Origin: Actinobacteria bacterium UBA4719
Lineage (GTDB): Bacteria > Actinomycetota > Actinomycetes > Actinomycetales > Dermatophilaceae
Reading direction: 5' to 3'
DNA length: 5,340 bases
Assembly (NCBI GenBank): GCA_002404345.1
Contig: DHJN01000267.1
Span: 1 to 5,340 of the forward strand
In this document: positions 1-5,196 of the stretch, in pieces
How the letters are laid out: every line of letters starts with the position of its first letter
Numbering within the stretch: position 1 is the stretch's first letter
Made by a program: the position numbers and the translations under genes
Notes under the pieces: generated by a model
The model's database searches: none
The model's input: the letters and a program-made list of their open reading frames with translations, nothing else
Told to the model about the DNA's origin: nothing

Positions 1-1989
1 CGTGGACCGGATCAGCCGGAACGCCCGGTCGTCCCCGAGAGTGACCTGCGTCCGGTCGTCGAGGTCGATGTTGATGCCGTCGACCCGAGCCACCTCGTCG
101 ACAGCGTGTGCCATCGCAGACTGCATGCGGATGCCGAGGATGTCGAGCTTGAGCAGGCCCAGGGTCTCGACGTCGTCCTTGTCGAACTGGCTCATCGGGA
201 ACCCCAGCCAGCTGGCCTCGACCGGGGTGCGATCGAGCAGCTCCTTGTTGGACAGGATCACGCCGCAAGGATGCACGGCGATGTGCCGGGGCAGACCGTC
301 GAGTCGTTCCACGAGCTCGAAGAGCACACGCAGGCGAGGAACAGCCAGACCGCTGGCGCGCAGCTCGGGCAGCTCGGCCAGGGCGCCCCGGACATCGCGG
401 GCCCGAATGTGCGGAAACGCCTTGGCGATGGCGTCGATCTCGCCCGGCGGCAGCCCGAGCGTGGCGCCGACGTCCCTGATCGCGTGGCGCGCCCGGTAGG
501 TGTCCATCATCGATACACAGGTGACCCGGTCCCCACCGAAGCGTTCCAGGACGTGCTCGTATATCTCGGTCCGTCGGGCTGACTCCACGTCGATGTCGAT
601 GTCGGGCAGCTGGGCGCGCAGCGGTGAGCAGAACCGCTCCATGAGCAGGCCATGACGCAGCGGCTCCACTCCGCTCACACCGAGCAGGTAGTTGACCAGG
701 CTGCCGGCGCCCGAACCTCGTGCCGCGACCCGCACCCCGAGATCACGGATCAGGTCGCACACTGCAGCCACCGTCATGAAGTAGGTCGGATAGCCGAGCT
801 CGGCGATGACGCGAAGCTCGTCCTGCAGCCGCAATGCCACCGCAGACAGCTCGGCGTCGCCAGCTCCCCCGTATCTCGTGGCAATGGCACCCCGACAGCG
901 AGCAGCCAGAACCTCCGCAGGACTCTGATCGGCGGCAATACCGAGCGCCGACGGCTCCGGCAGGTGCACCGAGCCGAAGCCGAGATCGGTGCGCGAGTCC
1001 AGCGCGCACGCCTGCGCCAGGGCCAGGGTGTCGGCCATCAGCTGACGGGCCCGGTCGCGTTCACCTCTGCCGCCACCGCTGACCCCAGCACCTGCGGCCC
1101 GGGCGACGTCACAGGCCACGGCATACATCTGGGCCGACGAGCTGAGATGACCCGCCGTGGTGACCCGGTCGAGATGACGAGTATCCAGTGGCACGAGGCG
1201 ACGGGCAGCATCAAGAACGTCGACGGTCACGGCGCCGCCAGGATCGGCATGACGGACCGCTGCCGTGAGCACAGCCGGCAACCCGACCTCCGTGGCCAGA
1301 CCCAGCAGCCGGGCGGCATGCCCGATGCTGGCCGGGGTGCCCTCCGGCCCGCCGTGGCACACCACCTCGATGACCACACCGCCGCGCGGCAACAGGTCAA
1401 CCCACTGGCGCAACAGCATGCGTGCCCGGCCGGGACGGCGCGCCAGCAATGCCTGGCCCACGTCAGAGCCCGGCCCGAGCAGGACGAGCAGAGCCAGCGC
1501 TCCGGTCCGCGGGTCGACGGCATGCTCGGCGATGAGCTCTGCGCTGCTGACCGGGGCTCCGCGTTCACCACTGAGGTGGGTCTGGGTCACCAGACGACAC
1601 AACCTGCCCCAACCGACGCCAGGGCCGACCCCGGCGCCCTGCCCGCGTGCCAACACGGTGACCCGAGGGTATCGGGGATCGACCTCGACGCCGCCCCGGA
1701 CGGGACTGACACGACCAGTGTCGGCGCGAGCAACCTGAGTCCCTTGCCCTGCAACGGTATTGGATCGCTCTTGCCCCACAGCCAGGTCCACACCGAGCAC
1801 CGGGGCGATGCCGGCCTCGTCGCAGGCCTGCACAAAACGCACCGCGCCATAGAGGCCGTCGCGGTCGGTCAGGGCCAGCGCGGGCTGGCCCAGCGCCGAG
1901 GCGCGTTCCACCAACGCCGCCGGGGTTGATGCGCCGTAACGCAACGAGAAGCCGGACGCGACGTGCAGGTGGGCAAAAGCATCACTCAT
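1..1989 (-). CDS. dnaE: DNA polymerase III alpha subunit (second DnaE, translesion type), N-terminal part; runs off the left edge
   Basis: C-family replicative-type DNA polymerase. I see 663 uninterrupted codons of a family usually about 1,050-1,200 residues long. Residues 5-20 are the first PHP-domain motif (H7-L-H9, then SGFSLRYGA). A glycine-rich loop ARGSGAGS lies near 423-430 and GYPTYF at 399-404. The palm carries P-D463-I-D465-I-D and K-L-D616-I-L-G, the three expected catalytic aspartates, with HPCGV at 573-577. The PHP domain looks degenerate: Y18 replaces the usual Asp, R43 the His of TDH, and D68 the usual Glu. The opening resembles the second DnaE of Streptomyces rather than the main replicative DnaE (from memory). 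The ATG overlaps the HEPN gene by 8 nt, with AGGA at 1994-1997, so translation is probably coupled. Expected role: error-prone bypass synthesis after DNA damage. Family is certain; the replicative versus mutagenic assignment is inferred from the operon and promoter. Confidence 0.93.
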   Translation of the reverse strand, partial: MSDAFAHLHVASGFSLRYGASTPAALVERASALGQPALALTDRDGLYGAVRFVQACDEAGIAPVLGVDLAVGQERSNTVAGQGTQVARADTGRVSPVRGGVEVDPRYPRVTVLARGQGAGVGPGVGWGRLCRLVTQTHLSGERGAPVSSAELIAEHAVDPRTGALALLVLLGPGSDVGQALLARRPGRARMLLRQWVDLLPRGGVVIEVVCHGGPEGTPASIGHAARLLGLATEVGLPAVLTAAVRHADPGGAVTVDVLDAARRLVPLDTRHLDRVTTAGHLSSSAQMYAVACDVARAAGAGVSGGGRGERDRARQLMADTLALAQACALDSRTDLGFGSVHLPEPSALGIAADQSPAEVLAARCRGAIATRYGGAGDAELSAVALRLQDELRVIAELGYPTYFMTVAAVCDLIRDLGVRVAARGSGAGSLVNYLLGVSGVEPLRHGLLMERFCSPLRAQLPDIDIDVESARRTEIYEHVLERFGGDRVTCVSMMDTYRARHAIRDVGATLGLPPGEIDAIAKAFPHIRARDVRGALAELPELRASGLAVPRLRVLFELVERLDGLPRHIAVHPCGVILSNKELLDRTPVEASWLGFPMSQFDKDDVETLGLLKLDILGIRMQSAMAHAVDEVARVDGINIDLDDRTQVTLGDDRAFRLIRST

Positions 1990-2428
1990 GTCGTCCTGTC
2001 ACGGCCATGAACTCAGGCAACGGCTTGCTCATGGGCAGGCCAAGCGCCCCCTGAACCAGCTCGAAGAAGGTCTCGGACTGCCGTAGAAGGTCATCGGCCT
2101 CGCGCGCACCCGGCCCGGCCGAACCTCGCTCGAACGCCGCGCGGCGTCTGGCCGAAGCGGCGAAGAACACCGCCCACTCGGTCAGCTCGGGGGCCACCTG
2201 GGGCAGCACCTCCCACACGCTGCGCAGCTGCGAGCGCCGGCTGGGCTTGCTGCGGGCAGCCAACAACGCGGCCGCAGCCCGCAATGCCGCCAGGTGAGCC
2301 TCGACATAGCGCCCGGCGACGGTGTCGGCGTGGCAGGCCGACAGCAGGCTGGCCCGAGATCGATCGAGCAGGTCCAGGGCCGTGCTGGCCAAGGGCGCTC
2401 GCGGAGCCGTCGCGATACGAGTCGTCAT
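1982..2428 (-). CDS. SAV_6107-type HEPN domain protein
   Basis: A 148-residue, Ala-rich, mostly helical protein with no signal peptide or membrane segment. It matches the actinobacterial SAV_6107 HEPN family: a helical N-terminus, G-R40-Y-V-E-A-H45-L-A-A-L-R, then VWEVLPQVAPELTEWAVFFA (71-90) and READDLLRQSETFF (109-122). R40-x4-H45 fits the R-x(4-6)-H motif that is the catalytic signature of HEPN ribonucleases, but RNase activity is not established for this family. I start at ATG 2428 because AGGTGG at 2436-2441 sits 7 nt upstream; two in-frame GTG codons lie just before it at 2434 and 2431. The gene begins 11 nt after the DUF6504 stop and ends inside the dnaE start, so it is the middle gene of the operon. 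Function unknown; the location suggests a role tied to the damage response or translesion synthesis. Confidence 0.85.
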   Translation of the reverse strand: MTTRIATAPRAPLASTALDLLDRSRASLLSACHADTVAGRYVEAHLAALRAAAALLAARSKPSRRSQLRSVWEVLPQVAPELTEWAVFFAASARRRAAFERGSAGPGAREADDLLRQSETFFELVQGALGLPMSKPLPEFMAVTGRHE

Positions 2429-2439
2429 CACCACGCCAC

Positions 2440-2862
2440 CTAGTCCGCCACGCGCAGGAGTCGCCAACCACGCGCGGGCCCGTCCATGCCCAGGTCATAC
2501 ACCCCGGTGCCAGCCAAGCGACCAGGACTGGCCTCCACTCGCCATACCTCCTGCTCAAGGCAGTCCAGCTGTGCAGGGCAGTCCAGCCCGTGAGCCGCGG
2601 ACATTCCGCGCCGGGTGTCGCCGTCCTCCTCATCGGGGTCAAGTGCCTCACGCCACCACGCCCTGCGCTCTCGCCAATGCCCGATCACCTCGCGCACGAT
2701 GTAGAGCCGCCCGCGCCACAGGAAGGCCGAGGGCGCAGAATCCAATGCGCGGTCGACGCCACCACAGCCTTCTCGTGGTGCACGCGACCGTGTCGCCGCG
2801 TCGTTAAGGTCGCCAGCAACCCCTGCCCGGACCTCGATGGGTTCCTCATAACGACGCACCAT
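2440..2862 (-). CDS. DUF6504 family protein
   Basis: A 140-residue protein matching DUF6504, a small actinobacterial family usually encoded beside Y-family or DnaE-type translesion polymerases. Recognisable elements in order: RRYEEPIEV (3-11); FLWRGRLYIVREVIGHWRERRAWW (47-70); EVWRVEAS (105-112); GVYDL followed by GWRLLRVAD at the C-terminus. It is charged and Trp-rich, with no signal peptide or transmembrane helix, so it is expected to be cytoplasmic. Residues 20-45 and 75-100 are Asp/Glu/Gly-rich and look like variable linkers. The ATG is well supported by GAAGGAG ending 6 nt upstream. It is the first gene of the operon and lies downstream of the LexA and PafBC-type sites. No biochemical function is known to me; an accessory role in damage-tolerance synthesis is inference from its usual neighbours. 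Confidence 0.88.
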   Translation of the reverse strand: MVRRYEEPIEVRAGVAGDLNDAATRSRAPREGCGGVDRALDSAPSAFLWRGRLYIVREVIGHWRERRAWWREALDPDEEDGDTRRGMSAAHGLDCPAQLDCLEQEVWRVEASPGRLAGTGVYDLGMDGPARGWRLLRVAD

Positions 2863-2868
2863 GGTCGG

Positions 2869-2875
2869 CTCCTTC
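2869..2875 (-). promoter_or_regulatory. Shine-Dalgarno site of the DUF6504 gene
   Basis: GAAGGAG on the minus strand, followed by a 6-nt spacer and ATG at 2862. This near-ideal site fixes the start of the first operon gene and leaves about 130 nt of untranslated leader if transcription starts near 2994. Confidence 0.75.
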
Positions 2876-2910
2876 AGAGGTATGCGAGATATTGAAGTCA
2901 GGGTCCGTCC

Positions 2911-2951
2911 GGTTCCACGACGGGCGGGGTCGAGGCGCCCGCCGCAGAACC
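2911..2951 (-). promoter_or_regulatory. stem-loop in the 5' leader of the repair operon
   Basis: GGTTC (2911-2915) pairs with GAACC (2947-2951). Inside it, CG-A-CGGGCG (2918-2926) pairs with CGCCCG-C-CG (2936-2944) around one A/C mismatch, leaving a 9-nt loop. In RNA this is a 41-nt hairpin lying between the predicted transcription start and the ribosome-binding site, about 49 nt before the ATG. No U-tract follows, so an intrinsic terminator is unlikely. It could stabilise the leader or modulate translation. Pairing is seen directly; function is unknown. Confidence 0.4.
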
Positions 2952-2976
2952 AGACGTACCAGTCGAACGCGGACTA

Positions 2977-2992
2977 TAGAACGTGTGTTCGA
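2977..2992 (-). promoter_or_regulatory. LexA binding site (SOS box)
   Basis: The minus strand reads TCGAAC-ACAC-GTTCTA. The mycobacterial/actinobacterial SOS consensus is TCGAAC-N4-GTTCGA, so 11 of 12 defined bases match and the GAAC-N4-GTTC core is perfect. A further half site, GTTCGA, lies at 2963-2968. The box covers about +2 to +18 of the start predicted from the neighbouring PafBC-type promoter, where LexA could act as a roadblock. It also overlaps an isolated TATAGT (2973-2978) that could serve as a second -10 element. Confidence 0.75.
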
Positions 2993-3000
2993 CTAATCCG

Positions 3001-3023
3001 ACTGTACACCGCGACTCCGACAA
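3001..3023 (-). promoter_or_regulatory. PafBC-type (LexA-independent) DNA-damage promoter
   Basis: The minus strand reads TTGTCGGAG, 8 nt, TACAGT. The mycobacterial RecA-NDp motif recognised with PafBC is tTGTCRgtg-N8-TAnnnT; this site matches at every strongly conserved base with the exact 8-nt spacing. TACAGT (3001-3006) would be the -10, giving a start near 2994 and a leader of about 130 nt to the DUF6504 ATG. The motif begins three bases from the right end of the tnpB element, so everything upstream of it is now transposon DNA. Confidence 0.72.
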
Positions 3024-3026
3024 CCC
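3007..3026 (-). other. predicted TnpB omega-RNA guide segment
   Basis: In IS200/IS605 elements the omega-RNA ends with the right end followed directly by flanking host DNA, which acts as the guide. With the right end terminating in GTCAA at 3031-3027, the guide begins GGGTTGTCGG and runs down to about 3007. It covers the first 17 bases of the PafBC-type motif. The exact length is unknown (16-20 nt is typical). Confidence 0.5.
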
Positions 3027-3035
3027 TTGACATCC

Positions 3036-3057
3036 TCCCGGCCATGAATGACCGGGA
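3036..3057 (-). repeat. right-end imperfect hairpin of the IS element
   Basis: TCCCGG and CCGGGA form a 6-bp stem, then one C/A mismatch, then CA/TG, with TGAA in the loop (plus-strand sense). It is the likely Y1 transposase binding hairpin and also the last structured part of the omega-RNA. Stem, mismatch position and loop are shared with the left-end hairpin. Confidence 0.7.
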
Positions 3058-3072
3058 TTCCTACCGTGCCGC

Positions 3073-4281
3073 TCACGCGGCACCTTGGTGGGTTCTCGCT
3101 TCACAGGCAGCCGCTGGGACAAGTCCCAGTCTGACGCCGCCTCCACGAGCGTTTTGGGTCTCCGCCAGCCCGGCGGCGACCTTACGACCTTCAACCAGAA
3201 TGTTCCTCGCAGCATTCAGGTCCCGATTGTGGGTGACACCACACTCCAGGCAGGTCCAGGACCTGACATCGAGGGGCTTCTTCCCGGAGTTGAACCCGCA
3301 CACCGAGCACAGCTGGCTCGAGGGGAACCAGCGACTGACCCTGACCACGCTCCGGTGGCAACGGCGCGCCTTCTCCTCCAAGAGTCGGATCAGGGTCGAC
3401 CAGCCGGCGTCGTGGACTGACTTCGCCAGCCGGGTCCGGGCCAGGCCGGACACAGGCAGGTCCTCCACATAGATCGCTTGGTTATCGCGAACTATGCGGT
3501 GGGCCAGCTTGTGGTGTGCGTCCAGGCGGGTCTCCCGGACCTTGCGATGCTGGACAGCCACTCGGCGTACCGCCCTGGCGCGCCGCTTCGACCCCTTCGT
3601 CTTCCTCGCAAGTGCCCGCTGAGCCCTGGCCAACCCACGCGCCTTCCGACCCAGGAAGCGAGGGTTCTGCACGACCTCACCAGTGGACAAGACTGCCAGG
3701 CTGGTCAGGCCAAGGTCGATCCCAACATCGTTGCGGGTCCGGGGTAGCCGTGTCTGGGCCACCTCGACCACAAACGACGCGTAGTACCGGCCGTCCGCCT
3801 CCCTGATGACCGTCACACTCGACGGCACAGACGGCAGAGCGCGCGACCACACCAGGGCAACGTCCCCGACCTTCGCCACCCGCACCCCGCCGGCGGTGAC
3901 GCCGAAGCCGTTACGGGTCAGCCGGATCGACTGCCGGTTGTCCTTACGGGACCTGAACCCGGGATACCCAACCTTGCGTCCCTTGCGTCTACCGGACAGG
4001 GAGTCGAACCAGTTCCGGTACGCACGCCGCGCGTCCTGACATGCCTGCACCAAAGCCACTGACGCGACCTCACCCAGCCACTGCCGTTCGGATGTGGTCT
4101 TGGCCAGGGTGACGACCCTGCGCTGCACCTCGGAGTCGCTGACCCTCTCACCGGCCGCATGAGCGTCCTGCCGGGCGCGGAGTGCATCGTTGAACACCAC
4201 CCGTGCGCAACCAAACGTCCTGGCCAGCAACGCAGCCTGTCCAGGGGTGGGGTAAGCACGGTAACGGTAACGAACGAGCAC
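3073..4281 (-). CDS. tnpB: TnpB RNA-guided endonuclease (OrfB of IS200/IS605)
   Basis: A 402-residue protein, full length for TnpB, that uses an omega-RNA to cut DNA next to a short TAM. Numbering from the GTG at 4281: the N-terminus VLVRYRYRAYPTPGQ and the FGCARVVFNDAL tract are the usual N-terminal helical domain; NPRFLG-x-KARGL is the family arginine-rich tract. RuvC I is VGI-D189-LGLTSLA, RuvC II is IYV-E273-DLPVSGL, and RuvC III is NR-D354-LNAARN, so the catalytic triad is intact. C325-x2-C328 and C344-x2-C347 form the zinc site. The reading frame extends up to an ATG at 4338, but the extra 19 residues lie in the left end and look non-homologous; neither start has a strong ribosome site. 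The 3' end overlaps the omega-RNA. The gene is co-directional with the repair operon downstream. Confidence 0.92.
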   Translation of the reverse strand: MLVRYRYRAYPTPGQAALLARTFGCARVVFNDALRARQDAHAAGERVSDSEVQRRVVTLAKTTSERQWLGEVASVALVQACQDARRAYRNWFDSLSGRRKGRKVGYPGFRSRKDNRQSIRLTRNGFGVTAGGVRVAKVGDVALVWSRALPSVPSSVTVIREADGRYYASFVVEVAQTRLPRTRNDVGIDLGLTSLAVLSTGEVVQNPRFLGRKARGLARAQRALARKTKGSKRRARAVRRVAVQHRKVRETRLDAHHKLAHRIVRDNQAIYVEDLPVSGLARTRLAKSVHDAGWSTLIRLLEEKARRCHRSVVRVSRWFPSSQLCSVCGFNSGKKPLDVRSWTCLECGVTHNRDLNAARNILVEGRKVAAGLAETQNARGGGVRLGLVPAAACEARTHQGAA

Positions 4282-4374
4282 CCGCTCAACGTAACCTCGC
4301 CCACCGACATTGATGATGGGATGCAGGTTCAACCCCATTACTGTCCGTGCCGACGCCCCACCTCAAGCGACTAT

Positions 4375-4394
4375 CCCGGACCTGAAGGACCGGG
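4375..4394 (-). repeat. left-end imperfect hairpin of the IS element
   Basis: CCCGG (4375-4379) pairs with CCGGG (4390-4394), then an A/A mismatch, then CC/GG, with loop TGAA (4383-4386). It has the same stem, mismatch position and loop as the right-end hairpin. On the minus strand CAAG sits at its 5' foot, in the position of the left guide tetranucleotide that helps Y1 transposase pick its cleavage site. Confidence 0.65.
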
Positions 4395-4415
4395 CTTGCG
4401 CCGCCCAAATACGCG

Positions 4416-4420
4416 GTCAA
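4416..4420 (-). other. predicted insertion site / TAM (TTGAC)
   Basis: The minus strand reads TTGAC, 21 nt before the left-end hairpin, comparable to the spacing of TTAC in IS608 or TTGAT in ISDra2 (recalled). In this family the base run left of the element is both the insertion target and the TAM needed by TnpB. The assignment depends on the boundary call. Confidence 0.5.
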
Positions 4421-4444
4421 CTCCCACGGTGTGGGCGGCCGCTC

Positions 4445-4473
4445 TTCCGGCCAGGAGCCAGGCTGACTAGCGT
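4445..4473 (+). promoter_or_regulatory. predicted ybaK promoter for a leaderless transcript
   Basis: TAGCGT at 4468-4473 fits the actinobacterial TAnnnT -10 and ends exactly 7 nt before the ATG at 4480, which would place the transcription start on the A of the start codon. TTCCGG at 4445-4450 is a weak -35 at 17-nt spacing. No Shine-Dalgarno lies at normal distance; AGGAG at 4453-4457 is too far away. Confidence 0.45.
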
Positions 4474-4479
4474 GCGCAC

Positions 4480-4989
4480 ATGACCGTTCCGAGTGCCGAG
4501 AACGTTCTCGAGCATCCCTGCGTGCGTCGGGTGGCCGCAGCCCTGGCGTCCTTCGGCGTCCGCGGTCAGATCACGGTGCTGGACGACGCTGCCCGGACGG
4601 CGCGACAGGCAGCCGATGCGCTGGGGATCGAGATCGCCCAGATCGTCAACTCGCTGCTCTTCCAGGCCCATGGCAAGGACGACAAGATCCGGCCGTTGCT
4701 GGTCCTCGCCTCTGGAGCGCACCGGGTCGACACCAGCAAGGTCGCAGACCTGCTGGAGCTCAGTGCGATCTCCCTTGCCGACGCCGAGTTCGTCACTGAA
4801 CACACAGGATTCGCGATCGGAGGAGTGGCGCCCATAGCCCCCAGCCATTCCATCGAGACCGTCGTCGACGTCTCCCTCAGCCGCTACGACCAGGTGTGGG
4901 CCGCCGCGGGCCACCCGCGCGCAGTCTTCCCGACCTCGTACGACGAGCTGTTGCGCCTCACCGGAGGCCACGCCGCCGAGGTGGCCTGA
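4480..4989 (+). CDS. YbaK/EbsC family protein, aminoacyl-tRNA deacylase-like
   Basis: A 169-residue cytoplasmic protein of the YbaK/ProX/EbsC family, whose characterised members hydrolyse mischarged tRNAs in trans. Recognisable parts: TARQAADALG (40-49), IVNSLLF (55-61), PLLVLASGAHRVDTSKVA (72-89), TGFAIGGVAPIA (109-120) and FPTSYDELLRLTGG (150-163). The length is normal for the family. Aligning IVNSLLF with VYKTLLV of E. coli YbaK puts N57 where the catalytic lysine (K46) lies, so cysteinyl/prolyl-tRNA chemistry should not be assumed; actinobacterial relatives may share this Asn. The ATG is supported by the -10 element 7 nt upstream, and the first residues (ENVLEHPCVRRV) already fit the family. 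Before the IS insertion it would have been divergent from the repair operon. Substrate unknown. Confidence 0.88.
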   Translation: MTVPSAENVLEHPCVRRVAAALASFGVRGQITVLDDAARTARQAADALGIEIAQIVNSLLFQAHGKDDKIRPLLVLASGAHRVDTSKVADLLELSAISLADAEFVTEHTGFAIGGVAPIAPSHSIETVVDVSLSRYDQVWAAAGHPRAVFPTSYDELLRLTGGHAAEVA

Positions 4990-5080
4990 ACAACCTTCCG
5001 GCACCCACCCGGATACGACCCCGGACCTGAGTACCAATACGGATACGGCACCCCTGCCGCGTGCCGCAGACTCGACGCGC

Positions 5081-5098
5081 GCCCTTCGAGAGGAGGGC
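5081..5098 (+). terminator. possible transcription terminator hairpin downstream of ybaK
   Basis: GCCCTTC pairs with GGAGGGC (one G-T pair) around a GAGA tetraloop of the stable GNRA type. It lies about 90 nt after the ybaK stop. No T-run follows on either strand, so it could equally be another structured element. Confidence 0.25.
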
Positions 5099-5147
5099 GA
5101 CCAGCGCGAGGCACGAGCTTGGCCATGGGTCCTGGAGGGGATGACCC

Positions 5148-5182
5148 GTTGTCGGACTCGTGCCTTTCGCATGTCCGACCAC
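5148..5182. repeat. inverted repeat, operator-like
   Basis: GTTGTCGGAC (5148-5157) and GTCCGACCAC (5173-5182) are complementary at 9 of 10 positions with a 15-nt centre. The symmetry and spacing would suit a dimeric regulator or an RNA stem. The left arm contains TTGTCGG, also the core of the PafBC-type motif at 3023-3017, but no TAnnnT follows at 8 nt. Confidence 0.35.
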
Positions 5183-5196
5183 ATCGCCATGTCAAC

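Larger units (their letters stand above)
3007..3131 (-). ncRNA. predicted omega-RNA (reRNA): scaffold plus guide
   Basis: TnpB guide RNAs come from the 3' end of tnpB and the right end of the element. Three hairpins occur in order on the minus strand: CTGGGAC/GTCCCAG (3129-3114), GTGCCGC-loop-GCGGCAC (3083-3066, a perfect 7-bp stem containing the tnpB stop codon) and the right-end hairpin (3057-3036). The tract GTGAAGCGAGAACCC between the first two, and TAGGAATCCC before the last, resemble omega-RNA scaffolds of related elements as I remember them. The 5' limit is uncertain; the RNA probably starts somewhat further into tnpB. No separate promoter is visible, so processing from the tnpB mRNA is likely. 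Confidence 0.5.
3027..4415 (-). mobile_element. IS200/IS605-type element with tnpB only (IS1341-like), about 1.39 kb
   Basis: The element contains one gene, tnpB, and no Y1 transposase (tnpA), so it would need a transposase supplied from elsewhere. Right end (minus strand): GAAT, a CCCGG...CCGGG hairpin, AGGATG, then TCAA at 3030-3027. The GAAT foot and TCAA cleavage site match the arrangement known from IS608. Left end: TTGAC at 4420-4416, 21 nt, then a CCCGG...CCGGG hairpin. As expected for this family there are no terminal inverted repeats and no target duplication. It lies between ybaK and the repair operon without disrupting either coding sequence. Boundaries are inferred from end structure and could shift by a few bases. 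Confidence 0.75.

Noticed and set aside
652..1929. Long plus-strand reading frame of 425 codons
   Set aside because: It is antisense to dnaE, whose full frame shows polymerase motifs and catalytic aspartates. The plus-strand product is His/Gln/Arg-rich with no family resemblance, a typical GC-rich shadow.
3073..4281. TnpB as a nuclease-dead repressor (TldR-like), suggested by a promoter-derived guide
   Set aside because: All three RuvC acidic residues (D189, E273, D354) and the four zinc cysteines are present, so it should cut DNA.
3073..4338. Longer tnpB start at ATG 4338
   Set aside because: The 19 extra residues are encoded by left-end DNA and do not resemble TnpB, which normally begins close to the RYRYRAYPTPGQ motif. 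Retained only as an alternative start.
5149..5171. Second PafBC-type promoter at TTGTCGGAC
   Set aside because: The sequence 8 nt downstream is TTCGCA, lacking the A of TAnnnT, so only the upstream half of the motif is present.
4417..5190. Minus-strand reading frame of 257 codons opposite ybaK
   Set aside because: Antisense shadow of ybaK: its central part mirrors the YbaK codons and shows no recognisable domain.
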